Part shown: positions 1 through 9,523 of the stretch, in pieces
Layout: every line of letters begins with the position of its first letter
Position numbering within the stretch: position 1 is the first letter of the stretch
NCBI RefSeq assembly: GCF_004342445.1
Contig: NZ_SLWW01000008.1
Coordinates: forward strand, 1-52,656
Origin: Rhodovulum euryhalinum
GTDB lineage: Bacteria > Pseudomonadota > Alphaproteobacteria > Rhodobacterales > Rhodobacteraceae
Reading direction: 5' to 3'
Length of the DNA stretch: 52,656 nucleotides
The notes under the pieces: model-generated
What the model saw: only the letters and a program-made list of their open reading frames with translations
What the model was told of the DNA's origin: nothing
The model's database searches: none
Translations under genes and position numbers: made by a program

Positions 1-1564
1 CCGCCGCCGTCTCCTCCAGCGTCGCCGCCTGGTTCTCGGTCCGGTGCGAAAGATCGTCCGACGCCCCGCCGATCTCCTCCGCACGCGCGTGGATCTCGGT
101 CGCGTTCTCCGCAATCGACGCCAGCATCTCGTTCAGCGTCGATACCGTCGCGTTGAAATCATGCCGCAACTGCTCGTAATCCGCCGGGAACGGCGCATCC
201 AGAGACTCCGTCAGGTCCCCAGACGACAGACGTTGCAGCGCTTCGCTCAGCATGCCGACCACGCGATCCTGGTTGCGCCGATCCTCGTCACGCGCCGCGC
301 CCAGCGTTTCGGTTTCGGCGAGACGGTCGCGAAAATCGGCCAGCGCCCGGCCCAGCGTACCCAGTTCGTCGCCGCGCCGCGCAACGGGAATGTCGGCGTC
401 GAAGCGCCCGCCGGCGACTTCCTCCATCGACCGGACAAGACCGGCAAGGGGCCGCGTTATGGTGCGCGAACCGAAGGCGCTGACCGTCAGGGCGGCAGCA
501 AGGCCGAGGGCGACGAAGACAAGCACGTTGTTGCGGAACGCAACGAGCCCGGCAAGATACTCGGTCTTGTCGAGTTCGGCGACCAGCGTCCAGTCGGCCC
601 AATCGAGGTCGAGGGGAACGGAAAAGGCAATGCTGTCCTTCCCCGACACACCCGTCACGCCGTAATACATGCCCGTTTTCCCCGCGACGAGGTCCGCGAT
701 GACGGGCACGCGGGGCAGGGCATCGAAAACTCCGAAACGGTCCTCGAAACGCGATAGAGTGCGCGCGCGACCGTCGCCCCCGACAACGAACATGTCGCCG
801 TACTCGCCCAGCGCCGAGGCCGTGGTCACCAGCGATGAGATATGAGCGGTGGAAAGCTGTATCGCCAGCACACCGACCCGAAGCCCCAGCGCGTCGAAGA
901 CGGGGGTCGCCATGAAGGAAGCCGCGTCCCCCCCGCTTGGTCCATAGGGGGCGAAATCGACGGTGACGACAGTCCCCTGCGGTGCGCCAAGGGCAGCCTG
1001 GAAGGCCTGGCCGAGACCGCTTTCGGCATGGGCACCGGAAACAAAGTTCTCGCCGAAATCCTGTTCCTTGGCGACCGAGTAGATCAGCTCGCCCGCAGGA
1101 TCGAACATGAAGATGTCGCGATAGCCCAGATCAGAGGCGGCCCTGGCAAAGCGGGGATGGACGCGCTTGTGCTCGGCCGAATAGGCCGTGCCGTCACCCG
1201 CATCCGCGAGCCCCTGTTGCGGGTCTTCGGGCGTGGCGTTGCCCGTACGATAGGCCTGGCGCGGTGCCGTCATGCCGCCGCCATCCACGGCAATGGCCAG
1301 GCGGAAGTTGCGGATCGTCGATGCGGTGAAGGGGCTCGCCGCCTCGGCGGCCAGCGTGGCCCGGGCATCGTCGAACCATTGCTCGACGCGGAGGGCCTGA
1401 TCGCGCGCGAGCATCTCGAGGCTATGCACCACGGTGCCGCGCTGCATGTCATAGGCACGGTCGTACAGGACGAACCCCATGAACGTCGTGACCGAAAGGA
1501 CGATCGCAGCGATCGACAGCGGCAGGCGCCGGCTGATCGGCATCTCCAGAAGGGTCTTCAGCAT
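1..1564 (-). CDS. Methyl-accepting chemotaxis protein, 3' end cut by window edge
   Basis: Transmembrane chemoreceptor that would signal to the CheA/CheW encoded upstream. The visible 521 residues start at an ATG (complement of 1562-1564). They show an N-terminal membrane segment (about residues 12-34), a periplasmic sensory region of Cache type, a second membrane segment near residue 345, then HAMP and linker helices. The frame runs out at position 1 just as the signalling helix begins ([16 protein letters not shown]), so most of the MA domain with the hairpin tip lies outside the window. It is the last gene of the chemotaxis run, 121 bases after the CheT-like gene on the same strand, and could be co-transcribed. 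The ligand cannot be predicted. Confidence 0.93.
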   Translation of the reverse strand, partial: MLKTLLEMPISRRLPLSIAAIVLSVTTFMGFVLYDRAYDMQRGTVVHSLEMLARDQALRVEQWFDDARATLAAEAASPFTASTIRNFRLAIAVDGGGMTAPRQAYRTGNATPEDPQQGLADAGDGTAYSAEHKRVHPRFARAASDLGYRDIFMFDPAGELIYSVAKEQDFGENFVSGAHAESGLGQAFQAALGAPQGTVVTVDFAPYGPSGGDAASFMATPVFDALGLRVGVLAIQLSTAHISSLVTTASALGEYGDMFVVGGDGRARTLSRFEDRFGVFDALPRVPVIADLVAGKTGMYYGVTGVSGKDSIAFSVPLDLDWADWTLVAELDKTEYLAGLVAFRNNVLVFVALGLAAALTVSAFGSRTITRPLAGLVRSMEEVAGGRFDADIPVARRGDELGTLGRALADFRDRLAETETLGAARDEDRRNQDRVVGMLSEALQRLSSGDLTESLDAPFPADYEQLRHDFNATVSTLNEMLASIAENATEIHARAEEIGGASDDLSHRTENQAATLEETAA

Positions 1565-1685
1565 CCTTGGGACCTTTTCGACACACGGTGCCCCGCCGAG
1601 GGGCCCGGGACCAGTAAGGCCAAGCGGCAATTGAGATTTGGTTACGCCAGAAGGATGCCGGCCCGCACCATTCCGGGCAATTCGA

Positions 1686-2063
1686 CTAAAATACGTCGAT
1701 ATGCCCGCCGGAATGGGGTTTCTCGCGGCGGGTCGCGCCACCGAGGACGGCGCGAAGCTGGTCGAGGCGCAGGCCCTCGACCACCGCGCAGGGAACGGCG
1801 GCGTCGGGCGGGATCGTTTCGGCCACTCGGCCGGTGAGCGGACCCAGATCCTCCAGGAGCTGGATCACCAGGTCGACAAGCTGCAACTCGCGGGCGCCAC
1901 CCTGCGCTGCGCCGGGCAGGCTCTTGTGGGCGAGCACCGCACGCTCGTAGCGGCGCAGCAGTTCGGCCGCATGGTCAAGCTCGTGACCAAGCCCGTCAAG
2001 CAGCGTGGCGAGCCCCAGACGCGGGGGCGCGCCGGGTGTGGGCGTTTCGATGTCCTCGGTCAC
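1686..2063 (-). CDS. Small chemotaxis-operon protein with DxxxQ motif (CheT-like)
   Basis: A 125-residue, mostly helical protein of no family I recognise by sequence. It starts at a GTG whose first bases form a GTGA overlap with the stop of the upstream response regulator, so it is translationally coupled. Residues 64-68 read D-L-V-I-Q in a predicted helix, which fits the DxxxQ signature of CheZ-type CheY-P phosphatases. From memory, the Sinorhizobium meliloti che operon ends with cheT, a gene of similar size after cheY2 that also carries a DxxxQ motif. Position, size and motif make a CheT-like role in dephosphorylating a CheY or binding CheR a reasonable inference, not a demonstrated one. 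Confidence 0.7.
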   Translation of the reverse strand: MTEDIETPTPGAPPRLGLATLLDGLGHELDHAAELLRRYERAVLAHKSLPGAAQGGARELQLVDLVIQLLEDLGPLTGRVAETIPPDAAVPCAVVEGLRLDQLRAVLGGATRREKPHSGGHIDVF

Positions 2064-2446
2064 AGCCGCCCCACCACCGCCTCGATCGCCTTTTTCATGG
2101 TCGCGGTCGTGAAGGGTTTCTTCACGAGGTTGTTAAGGCCGAGCTGCTGGCCTTTCTGGATCAGATCCGGCGTCGGCGTGCCGGTCACCAGGATATAGCC
2201 GATCCGCTGGGTCGAGCGGTTGCGGCGCAGGCCTTCCAGAAGCTGCAGCCCGTCCATGCCCGGCATGTTGTGATCGGCCAGAACAAGATGCACCGGGTCG
2301 GCGACCAGCCGGTTCAGCGCAGATTTTCCGTTGTTCTCGGCGCTGACCTGGAAGATCCCGATCTCTTCGAGGGCCTGGGTGACAAGCCCGCGGCTGACCG
2401 CCATATCGTCCACGACCATGACGCGAATGGAATCCTTGAGCGACAT
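2060..2446 (-). CDS. cheY: CheY-type single-domain response regulator (CheY2 position)
   Basis: A 128-residue receiver domain with no output domain. The acidic pair D13/D14, the phospho-acceptor D58 (LVLADHNMPGMDG), T86 (ILVTG) and the conserved lysine in VKKPF are all visible. It should be phosphorylated by CheA and either bind the flagellar motor or act as a phosphate sink. The open frame extends upstream, but the ATG at 2446 (MSLKDSIRV) follows an AGGA-like site and lies just after the cheR stop. The gene order, behind cheR, matches cheY2 of the rhizobial che operon. Confidence 0.92.
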   Translation of the reverse strand: MSLKDSIRVMVVDDMAVSRGLVTQALEEIGIFQVSAENNGKSALNRLVADPVHLVLADHNMPGMDGLQLLEGLRRNRSTQRIGYILVTGTPTPDLIQKGQQLGLNNLVKKPFTTATMKKAIEAVVGRL

Positions 2447-2448
2447 CT

Positions 2449-3351
2449 TCAGTCCTTTCCTGGTTTTTGCGGGGTCCGCGGCTGGGTGCCGGGGCGCTTG
2501 CGATAGGCTGTGACCCCGGCGGTCTCGAGCAGGTCGGCGGCCGGGCCGGTGACCCTCTCGGAATGGCCGATGAAGAGCATCCCCGCCTCGGGCAACTTCT
2601 CTGCGAAGCGCAGCCACAGCGTTTGCTGGGTCGGCTTGTCGAAATAGATCGCCATGTTGCGGCACATGATGACATCGAAGAGGCCAGGCATCGGCCAGCT
2701 TCCGTTGATGTTCAGGCGCCGGAAAGTGACGAGGGGGCGCAGGTCGTCGCGGATCCGGCGCACGGGTTTCTTGCGCTCGGCCGGGTCGAAGATGCGCCCC
2801 TCCCAGTCACCCGGCGGCGTCTTGCAATCCTCGGCCGGATAGCTGCCCTCCACCGCCCGGGCGAGAACGAACGGGTCGAGATCGGTGGCGAGGATCTTGA
2901 TGTCGAGCCGCGCGGCTTCGGGGCAAAGGGTCAGCACGCTTCCCGCGATCGAATAGGGTTCCTGACCGGACGAACAGCCCGCAGACCAGAGCCGCACGCG
3001 CCCGCGGTTGCGTGCCCGCGCGATCAGCGGCGGCAGGACCTCGCTTTCGAGCTGGGTGAAATGATGCTGCTCGCGAAAGAAATGCGTGACGTTCGTGGTG
3101 AGGACCGAGATGAAATGGTCGCCCTCTTCCTCGAGATTGGCGCACAGATACGCATGATAGGCACTGAAATCCTCGAGGCCGAGCGCCACGATCCGCTTGC
3201 CCAACCGGGAATGGATCATGGCCTTCTTCGCCGGCTCCAGGTTCAGCCCGTATTCCGATTTCGCGAATCCTGCAATGCGCACGAAATCCTTTTCGCCGAA
3301 CGGGATGTCCGCGGATCTGCGAAACACGGAATGGGCGGGCTGAACGCTCAT
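2449..3351 (-). CDS. cheR: Chemotaxis protein methyltransferase CheR
   Basis: SAM-dependent methyltransferase that methylates glutamates on chemoreceptors for adaptation. The protein has 300 residues. The N-terminal all-helical CheR domain (about 20-90) carries the TTNVTHFFRE motif. The catalytic domain has the SAM-binding segment AGCSSGQEPYS (124-134) and the downstream FDVIMCRNMAIYF and FIGHSE motifs. Its start overlaps the cheW stop by four bases. No cheB methylesterase gene is found in the window, so the demethylating partner must be encoded elsewhere or lie beyond position 1. Confidence 0.95.
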   Translation of the reverse strand: MSVQPAHSVFRRSADIPFGEKDFVRIAGFAKSEYGLNLEPAKKAMIHSRLGKRIVALGLEDFSAYHAYLCANLEEEGDHFISVLTTNVTHFFREQHHFTQLESEVLPPLIARARNRGRVRLWSAGCSSGQEPYSIAGSVLTLCPEAARLDIKILATDLDPFVLARAVEGSYPAEDCKTPPGDWEGRIFDPAERKKPVRRIRDDLRPLVTFRRLNINGSWPMPGLFDVIMCRNMAIYFDKPTQQTLWLRFAEKLPEAGMLFIGHSERVTGPAADLLETAGVTAYRKRPGTQPRTPQKPGKD

Positions 3352-3815
3352 GCGGCCTCCATGATGCCCCTGGGCAGCAGAACGCCCGGCGACAGGATGC
3401 GCGACATGCCTTCCTCGACCGAGATCAGACCGAGGATGCTGCTGGGGACGTCACCGCGCCCCATGGTCGGCGCCTCGCAGATCTGCTCGCCGTTGACGGT
3501 GAGGATCTCGGACACGGAATCCACGAGCAGGCCCACGGTCTTGGTTCCGACCGCGACCACCATGATGACGTGACGGGGCGAGGCGTCGCATTCGCCGAGG
3601 CCCAGCCGGGCGGCCAGATCCACGATCGGAATGACCGCGCCGCGCAGGTTCATCACGCCGAGGACGGCCTGCTCTGCCTGGGGCAGCGCGGTGACCGGCG
3701 ACCAGCGCCGGATCTCGCGGATCTGGGTGATCTCGATGCAGAAGCTCTGGCCGCCCGCCTTCAGCGTCACGAACTCCAGAACGTCGTCCTCAGCCCATTG
3801 CTGCGGTTTGGGCAT
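3348..3815 (-). CDS. cheW: Chemotaxis coupling protein CheW
   Basis: A 155-residue CheW/SH3-like adaptor that links chemoreceptors to CheA in the signalling array. Typical features are the start (EFVTLKAGGQSFCIEI), VTALPQAEQAVLGVMNLRGAVIPIVDL and the VGLLVDSVSEIL segment. It starts at an ATG inside the 3' end of cheA (26-base overlap) and overlaps cheR by four bases, which implies tight translational coupling. Confidence 0.95.
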   Translation of the reverse strand: MPKPQQWAEDDVLEFVTLKAGGQSFCIEITQIREIRRWSPVTALPQAEQAVLGVMNLRGAVIPIVDLAARLGLGECDASPRHVIMVVAVGTKTVGLLVDSVSEILTVNGEQICEAPTMGRGDVPSSILGLISVEEGMSRILSPGVLLPRGIMEAA

Positions 3816-6024
3816 GCTGCGTCTCCTCTATGAGCGTCAGGTCCCGACCGAGATCGCCGGCCAGGTTCAAGGTGGCATCGGTATCGATGATGAGGGCGAT
3901 ACGGCCATCGCCCAGGATGGTCGCGGCCGAAATCCCCGCGATCGCGCCGTAGTTGCCCTCGAGGCTTTTCACCACGACCTGGCGCTGGTCCGAGATCTCG
4001 TCCACCGCAAGGGCAACCTGGCCGGAATGTTCCGAGCGGATCAGGATCAGGATGTTGTCCGAGGTGATCGGGGCGCCAGAGGTGAAGCCGAGCAGATTGC
4101 CCAGATGCACGATCGGCACATAGGTGCCCCGGATCGAAAGAAGCTGACCCTCGCGACCATAGGGGACGACATCCTGGGCGCGCGGGCGGATTGTCTCGAG
4201 CACGCTGGACAGCGGTGCGACGAGGGTCTGGCCGGCCGCATGGATCACCATCCCGTCCATCACCGCAAGCGTGAGCGGCAGCGAGATCGCGAACTGGGTT
4301 CCCTCGCCCGGACGGCTCGAGATCGTGACCTTGCCGCCGAGCGATGTGATCGCGGTCTTGACCACATCCATGCCGACACCGCGGCCCGACAGGTTGGTGA
4401 CCTTTTCGGCGGTGGAGAACCCCGCCATGAACAGCAGGTTGTCGATCTCGGGCTCGCTGAGCTTGGCGTCGGAGGGCACGAGCCCCTTGCTGACAGCGAT
4501 CTCGAGGATACGCTTGCGGTTCAGCCCTGCACCGTCATCGGCGATCTCGATCAGCACATCGCCCGACCGGTGTGCGGCCGAAAGCCGGATCGTGCCGAGG
4601 GCAGGCTTGCCCACGGCCATGCGCTTTTCGGGGCTCTCGATGCCATGGTCGACGGCGTTGCGGATCATGTGGGTCAGCGGCTCGGCGAGACGTTCGACCA
4701 GCGTCTTGTCGATCTCGGTTCCCTCGCCCTCGGTCACCAGCGCGACCTCCTTGCCGAGGCTGTCGGCGGCTTCCCGCACGATGCGCTGCATGCGCTGGAA
4801 CAGCGGCTTCACCGGCTGGGCGCGGATCGCCATGACGCCTTCCTGCAGCTCGCGCGCGAGATACTGGTAGTCGTCGAGGTCGCTCATGATGTCGGAATTC
4901 GTGGCGAGACCGGTCTCGAGCAGCTTCTGCGCGATCACCGCCTGGTTGATGATCAGTTCGCCCACCGTGTTGATCAGCCGATCCACACGTTCGGGATCGA
5001 CACGAAGCGTGGTCTGCGGCACCTGCGCGGCGGCCTTCGCGGGACCCTTGGGCCGGTCGGCGAGTTCGGCCGGGGCCAAGCCGGCCTCGGCAGCCAGCGC
5101 GAGTTCGATCGGTGCAGGCGTCTCGTCGGCCACCATCGGCGTGAAGCGGGACGGGGTTCGCATCGGGGCAATCCCGGCGGCGGCAGGCGCGGCCTCGGCG
5201 ATGGACACGTCGTCCTGGACGGCGTGGTCGGCCTCCTCCTCGGTCCCGGCCACAGCGATGTCACCGGCGGCTTGCGCGGTGATGTCCTCGATCTCGCAGA
5301 GATCCTCGAGGAACATGAAGACATCGCGCACCGCGGTCTCGGTTGCCTGTCCGTGCAGGGTGATCTCCCAGTTGAGATAGCAGCGCTCCGGATCGAACGC
5401 CGCGCCGACGGGCAAGGCGGAAAGATCGCAGCGCGTCTCGACCCGGCCGAGTGTGGCCAGTTCGGAGAACAGAAGCACCGGATCATGGCCGTTGCGGAAC
5501 AGATCCGAAGATGCGGAAAGTCGGATCCGGAAGCAGGATTCGTCCGGATCGCCGGCCTCGTCCATCAGATCGAACACAACCGGCTGGAAACCGAAGAACT
5601 CCTCGGTTTCCTCTCCCCCTGCCCCGGCCTCAAGGCCGGGCTCGATGCCGGCAAGCTCGTTCAGCTTGTCGAGGATCGCGGGCATCGCCTCGGGGATCTC
5701 GTCGCTGTCGGACTGGGCAAGCTCGACAAGGTCGGCCAGCATGTCGCCCGAACGCAGGATCGTGTGCAGCGCGTCGGTGTCGGGCACCAGGTCGCCAGAG
5801 CGTACGAGGTCGAGCACGGTCTCGAAACAGTGCGCGAATGTCACCAGGTTCTCGAGCCCGAAGGCACCGGCCGCGCCCTTGATCGAGTGAACGGCACGGA
5901 AGATTGCGTGAACGGTGTCCTCGCTGGCGGTACCGGCGATCATCGCCTGCGAGCCCTCGGAGAGCTGCTCCAGAAGGTCTTCGCACTCGGCGAAGAAGGT
6001 GGCCTTGAGATCGTCTCGGGACAT
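3790..6024 (-). CDS. cheA: Chemotaxis sensor histidine kinase CheA
   Basis: The 744-residue central kinase of the chemotaxis array, phosphorylating CheY. An N-terminal HPt domain (about 1-105) carries the phosphorylated histidine H46 in AVHSIKGAAGAFG. A variable, acidic region (about 130-330) follows where the CheY-binding P2 would lie. A dimerisation helix pair comes next (LINTVGELIINQAV). The HATPase domain shows the N box (MIRNAVDHGIE), G1 (DDGAGLNRKRI) and G2 (GRGVGMDVV). The C-terminus is a CheW-like regulatory domain. Length and domain order are normal for CheA. It lies two bases after the cheY stop. Confidence 0.97.
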   Translation of the reverse strand: MSRDDLKATFFAECEDLLEQLSEGSQAMIAGTASEDTVHAIFRAVHSIKGAAGAFGLENLVTFAHCFETVLDLVRSGDLVPDTDALHTILRSGDMLADLVELAQSDSDEIPEAMPAILDKLNELAGIEPGLEAGAGGEETEEFFGFQPVVFDLMDEAGDPDESCFRIRLSASSDLFRNGHDPVLLFSELATLGRVETRCDLSALPVGAAFDPERCYLNWEITLHGQATETAVRDVFMFLEDLCEIEDITAQAAGDIAVAGTEEEADHAVQDDVSIAEAAPAAAGIAPMRTPSRFTPMVADETPAPIELALAAEAGLAPAELADRPKGPAKAAAQVPQTTLRVDPERVDRLINTVGELIINQAVIAQKLLETGLATNSDIMSDLDDYQYLARELQEGVMAIRAQPVKPLFQRMQRIVREAADSLGKEVALVTEGEGTEIDKTLVERLAEPLTHMIRNAVDHGIESPEKRMAVGKPALGTIRLSAAHRSGDVLIEIADDGAGLNRKRILEIAVSKGLVPSDAKLSEPEIDNLLFMAGFSTAEKVTNLSGRGVGMDVVKTAITSLGGKVTISSRPGEGTQFAISLPLTLAVMDGMVIHAAGQTLVAPLSSVLETIRPRAQDVVPYGREGQLLSIRGTYVPIVHLGNLLGFTSGAPITSDNILILIRSEHSGQVALAVDEISDQRQVVVKSLEGNYGAIAGISAATILGDGRIALIIDTDATLNLAGDLGRDLTLIEETQHAQTAAMG

Positions 6025-6026
6025 TT

Positions 6027-6395
6027 TCAGCGGGCCCCCGTCACGCGGCGGATCACGTTGACCAGCCCTTCGTCCTCGAACGGCTTGACGATCCAGCCGG
6101 TCGCCCCGGCCTTGCGCGCCCGGTCCTTGAGCGCAGGGCCGCTTTCGGTGGTCAGCACCAGGATCGGCACGCGGGCGTTGACCCCGCCGCCCCGGATCGA
6201 CTCGATCACGCCGAACCCGTCCATCTTGGGCATGTTGATGTCGGTGATGACCGCGTCGTACTGGTCCTGCTGGAACACGTCGACGCCGTGCACGCCGTCA
6301 TTCGCCGTGGTCACCGTGAAACCTGCCGAACTCAGCACCTCGCGTACCATCTCGCGGATGGTGAGCGAATCGTCGATGGCAAGGATGTTGATCAT
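6027..6395 (-). CDS. cheY: CheY-type single-domain response regulator (CheY1 position)
   Basis: A 122-residue receiver-only protein with acidic residues D8/D9, phospho-acceptor D52 (VITDINMPKMDG), switch threonines in LVLTTES and the conserved lysine in IVKPFEDEG. The ATG overlaps the TAA stop of the upstream STAS gene (TAATG) and is preceded by GAAGGAG. In S. meliloti the gene between cheS and cheA is cheY1, a phosphate sink. The same role is inferred here from order alone; either regulator could instead be the motor-binding one. Confidence 0.94.
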   Translation of the reverse strand: MINILAIDDSLTIREMVREVLSSAGFTVTTANDGVHGVDVFQQDQYDAVITDINMPKMDGFGVIESIRGGGVNARVPILVLTTESGPALKDRARKAGATGWIVKPFEDEGLVNVIRRVTGAR

Positions 6396-6685
6396 TACTG
6401 CACTCCTTCGGGGCCGAGGATCGCGTCGCCAAGACCGAGCAGGGTCACCGCATCGACAAACCCGGGCGACGGGTCCGCCACGGAGAAGGTGCCGCCGCCG
6501 GATTCGACATGCAGCCTGAGAAACGCCAGAAGCTGTGCCGAAAGCGCCGTGGGCGCAGCGGCCCCGTCCGCCCGGACGGTAATGCTGTGCGGCCCGTCCC
6601 CGAGCACGGCCTTCACGATGTCGGCCGGGGCCTGCGCCCAGGCCGGATCGCCGATGTCCAGGTCGAGATGACGATCAGGCTCCAT
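6395..6685 (-). CDS. STAS-domain protein heading the che operon (CheS-like)
   Basis: A 96-residue protein with a STAS-like pattern (hydrophobic strands, then LSAQLLAFLRLHVESGGGTFSV, ending in FVDAVTLLGLGDAI). The chosen ATG at 6685 has GGGGAA eight bases upstream. The open frame runs back to 6877, but that extension is basic and unlike the family. From memory, S. meliloti cheS is 97 residues, sits in the same place and helps CheA drain phosphate from CheY1. That function is the inference here. Anti-sigma-factor antagonist, the generic label for STAS proteins, is less likely in this context. Confidence 0.82.
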   Translation of the reverse strand: MEPDRHLDLDIGDPAWAQAPADIVKAVLGDGPHSITVRADGAAAPTALSAQLLAFLRLHVESGGGTFSVADPSPGFVDAVTLLGLGDAILGPEGVQ

Positions 6686-6926
6686 TCCCGATTCCCCGTG
6701 TTGATGCATGGCAAGCAATGCCTCGGTCTGCTTACCCCCGCGAAGCCTAAGAACCGGTGAACGCCTCTCATCCGGGTCGAGGCGGGCCAGAAAGGCGCTG
6801 CGCGGGGAGAAATGCCATATCGCCCGGTGTTTGGCCGATTTTTGGGCCGAGGAAGGGCGTCGCGGTGACGTTGGCATGTCTCACCGGGGCTCTCGCGCGC
6901 CGGGTTGCCGCCGCGATGGCGGGATA

Positions 6927-6963
6927 ATTGTGCTTATAAATCAGTATTATTTTGCCAAAAACT
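6927..6963 (-). promoter_or_regulatory. AT-rich candidate promoter region of the che operon
   Basis: A run of about 37 bases that is mostly A/T inside otherwise GC-rich DNA, about 240 bases upstream of the first che gene. It has TTGGCA- and TATAAG-like hexamers on the minus strand with sub-optimal spacing. Position and composition support a promoter or upstream element; the sigma factor is not determined. Confidence 0.3.
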
Positions 6964-7261
6964 GTTGCGATCCAGCGCGGGGTGCGCGCCCCGAACGGTC
7001 CCGCAGCCGGTCACTTGCCCCGAGTCGCGTACCCGCACGGCGACACTCCGGCGGGTGGCGCCGCGAAGCCGGGCGCAGCCGCGCGACCGGCATACCCTTC
7101 CGGTCCGTGCCGGCGCCCATCTGGGTCTGCGCGGAACCAGGGGGCAGGCTGTCGAACGCCCTGCACTTCATGCGGATCCTGACATCGCCGCCTTGCCGAT
7201 CGAAGGCCAGCGCCTGTCCCGGCAAACGGACCGCCGCGCGACATCGTGCGGCGACGGACAA

Positions 7262-7283
7262 GCCGGTGGAGCAAGCCACCGGC
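7262..7283 (-). terminator. Stem-loop downstream of the complete chemoreceptor gene
   Basis: Perfect 8-bp stem (GCCGGTGG / CCACCGGC) with a 6-base loop, about 75 bases beyond the receptor stop on the minus strand. Only a weak T-rich tail follows (TTGTC), so this is a probable but imperfect intrinsic terminator. Confidence 0.4.
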
Positions 7284-7358
7284 CGGGCCAAGCATTGATG
7301 TCGGGCACGCATCGGCACGACCATGGGCCGAAGCGACCGGTGCGGCAGGCGCGGGCCG

Positions 7359-9431
7359 TCAGGCCGCGGACACCCGCCGGATGGCAGCACCGCCGTGGCG
7401 TTCGTGATGGAACCGCGCCACCAGCGTGCGCAACCGCTCGCCCTCGACCCGCAGCATGTCGCTGGCCGCGGTCGTCTGCTCGAACATCGCCGCGTTGTGC
7501 TGGGTCACCTGGTCGAGCTGGCCCATCGCGATGTTGATCTCGTTCAGGCCCACCGCCTGTTCGCCGGCAAGCGTCGCGATCTCGGTCACGCGGGCGGTGA
7601 CACCCTCGACCGCCTCTACGATCGCGCCCAACGCCTCGCCGGTGCGGCCGACAAGCCCGACCCCCTGCTTGACCTTGGCGCCCGAGGACGAGATCAGATC
7701 GCCGATCTCGTGTGCGGCATCGGCCGTGCGCTGGGCAAGCGCCCGCACCTCCGAGGCGACGACACCGAAGCCGCTGCCCGCGCCGCCCGCCCGCGCCGCC
7801 TCGACCCCGGCGTTCAGCGCCAGAAGATTGGTCTGGAAGGCGATATCGTCGATCACATGCACGATCCGCGCGATCTCCTCGGCCGAGGCGTCGATCTCGC
7901 CCATCGCATGCACCGTCTGGCCCACGATCTCGGCCCCCGACTTCGCCTTGGCGATCGCGTCGCGGCCGATCTCGTCGGCCGTTTGCGCCCCTTGGGCGGT
8001 CGTGCCGATCGACGAGGTCAGATCCTGCAGGGCCGCTGCCGTCTCTTCCAGCGTCGCCGCCGCGTTCTCGGTACGCTGCGACAGTTCATGCGCCGAGCCA
8101 TTGATCGCACCGACACTGTTGCCGATGGTGGCGGCCGAGTCCGAAATGTCGGCGATCAGCGCGCCAAGGCTTTCAACGGTCGCGTTGTAGTCGCGGCGCA
8201 GCCCGTCATAGTCCGCGCCGAGATCGTCGTCGATCCGTGCGCCCAGATCCCCAGCGGCCAGCCGCCGAAGCCCATCGGCCAGCCTGTCCACCACGTCCTG
8301 CTGGTGCGCCTGCTGCGCGGTGCGGTCGCGCTGCAAGGCCTGTTCCTCGGCGATGCAGTCGCGGAAATAGGCCAGCGCGTCGGCCATCTGGGACAGTTCG
8401 CCCCCCGCCGACCGGTCGGACTGAAGCTCGATCTCGAGATCGCCGTCGGCGAGGCGCTTCATCTTGCCGACCATGCGGTGCAGCGCCCGGGACAGATGTC
8501 CGCCGAACACCACCGCCAGGCCGAGCCCGGCCAGCAGCGCCACGCCCCCGGCGCCGAAGGCCAGCATCCGCATCTGCCCCGCGATCTCCAGGTAGGCGGC
8601 GCGGGGGACCATCACGTGGACAACCCCCGCGGGCGCGCCCGAGAAATCGGCAACCGGGAACACCCGGGCCGCATAACTTTGCCCCGACAGGCTGCGTCTG
8701 GCATCAGACCCGCCCGCACCGGCGGCAGCCAGCACCTCTGTCGGAGCCAGAAGCGGGTCACCGGCAATGGTCGCCGCGGCCCGTTGCACCGCCATGTCCG
8801 CGGACGAGAAACCCGCGATGCTGCGGTCGGGCAGCACGTAGAACTCGATCTGCGTGTCGGTGTCGCGAACCAACCCCTCGAAGAAGGCCGCGTCGAGGTC
8901 GAGCCCGATCTCGACCGTTCCCAGATGACGCCCCTGATGGGCCACCGGGCTGATCCCGCGGATCCCCAGCCCGCCCCGCCCGCGTTCAAGCCCGGCAATC
9001 GGCGCCTTGCGCGCGTTGGCCTCGATCACCGTCTGGCGGAACCCCGACAGATCGTCGCCGAACTGGTCGGGCTTGTGCACCCGGAAGAACGAGGTCGCGG
9101 GCGGTTCGTGGAACTGGAACTGGACGATGCCGCGTTCGTCGCGCATCTGCGCAAAGCCCGGCACGAACAGCGCGGCAAGACGTTCACGGTCGCGCGTCGC
9201 GACCGCCTGCTGCACGTCGGGCATCGAGGCGACGAGTGACGCGGTGGTCAGCGCGCTGCCGATCCGGTCGTCCAGCGCCGCCTGGAACCGCAACTCGAAC
9301 TGGTCCAGTTCGCGCAATGTGCCCCGGTCGATCAGCCCGCCCACCCCCATCAGCATCGGCGCAAGGACCAGGCTGGCCGTCAACATCACGGAGACGGCGA
9401 TTGCCAGTATGATTCGAATTCTGAAGGACAT
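7359..9431 (-). CDS. Methyl-accepting chemotaxis protein with dCache_3-like sensor
   Basis: Complete 690-residue receptor. A membrane segment (about 6-30) leads into a periplasmic double-Cache region. Its motifs [26 protein letters not shown] and [13 protein letters not shown] are typical of the dCache_3 family as I remember it. A second membrane segment (about 305-330), HAMP, a linker and the MA signalling domain with [17 protein letters not shown] follow. The ATG at 9431 has GGAAGAA upstream; an in-frame start at 9494 would add a charged stretch before the signal anchor. The gene is probably its own transcript. Its C-terminus lacks an obvious CheR-tethering pentapeptide. Confidence 0.95.
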   Translation of the reverse strand: MSFRIRIILAIAVSVMLTASLVLAPMLMGVGGLIDRGTLRELDQFELRFQAALDDRIGSALTTASLVASMPDVQQAVATRDRERLAALFVPGFAQMRDERGIVQFQFHEPPATSFFRVHKPDQFGDDLSGFRQTVIEANARKAPIAGLERGRGGLGIRGISPVAHQGRHLGTVEIGLDLDAAFFEGLVRDTDTQIEFYVLPDRSIAGFSSADMAVQRAAATIAGDPLLAPTEVLAAAGAGGSDARRSLSGQSYAARVFPVADFSGAPAGVVHVMVPRAAYLEIAGQMRMLAFGAGGVALLAGLGLAVVFGGHLSRALHRMVGKMKRLADGDLEIELQSDRSAGGELSQMADALAYFRDCIAEEQALQRDRTAQQAHQQDVVDRLADGLRRLAAGDLGARIDDDLGADYDGLRRDYNATVESLGALIADISDSAATIGNSVGAINGSAHELSQRTENAAATLEETAAALQDLTSSIGTTAQGAQTADEIGRDAIAKAKSGAEIVGQTVHAMGEIDASAEEIARIVHVIDDIAFQTNLLALNAGVEAARAGGAGSGFGVVASEVRALAQRTADAAHEIGDLISSSGAKVKQGVGLVGRTGEALGAIVEAVEGVTARVTEIATLAGEQAVGLNEINIAMGQLDQVTQHNAAMFEQTTAASDMLRVEGERLRTLVARFHHERHGGAAIRRVSAA

Positions 9432-9523
9432 CGAATGTTCTTCCTTGTCCGGATGCCCGCGCCGGACGCGGGGCGGCAGATTCGGAAGAAGCATTCGCCA
9501 TACATGTTACTCTCCGATTAAGA

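Larger units (their letters stand above)
6686..7358. other. 673-base intergenic region upstream of the che operon
   Basis: No gene is supported here; the open frames are arginine/proline-rich shadow frames of GC-rich DNA. It holds a probable terminator for the upstream receptor (7262-7283) and an AT-rich island at 6927-6963. That island stands out sharply from its surroundings and is the likeliest promoter location for the che operon. Read on the minus strand it contains TTGGCA followed 14 bases later by TATAAG, a poor sigma-70 spacing, so the exact promoter is not assigned. Confidence 0.5.

Noticed and set aside
3631-6519. 962-residue plus-strand open frame
   Set aside because: It is antisense to cheA and cheW, with histidine/aspartate/arginine-rich composition typical of shadow frames in GC-rich DNA and no family features.
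6708-7537. Several open frames on both strands between the che operon and the receptor gene
   Set aside because: Arginine/proline-rich, no convincing ribosome-binding sites, no recognisable domains.
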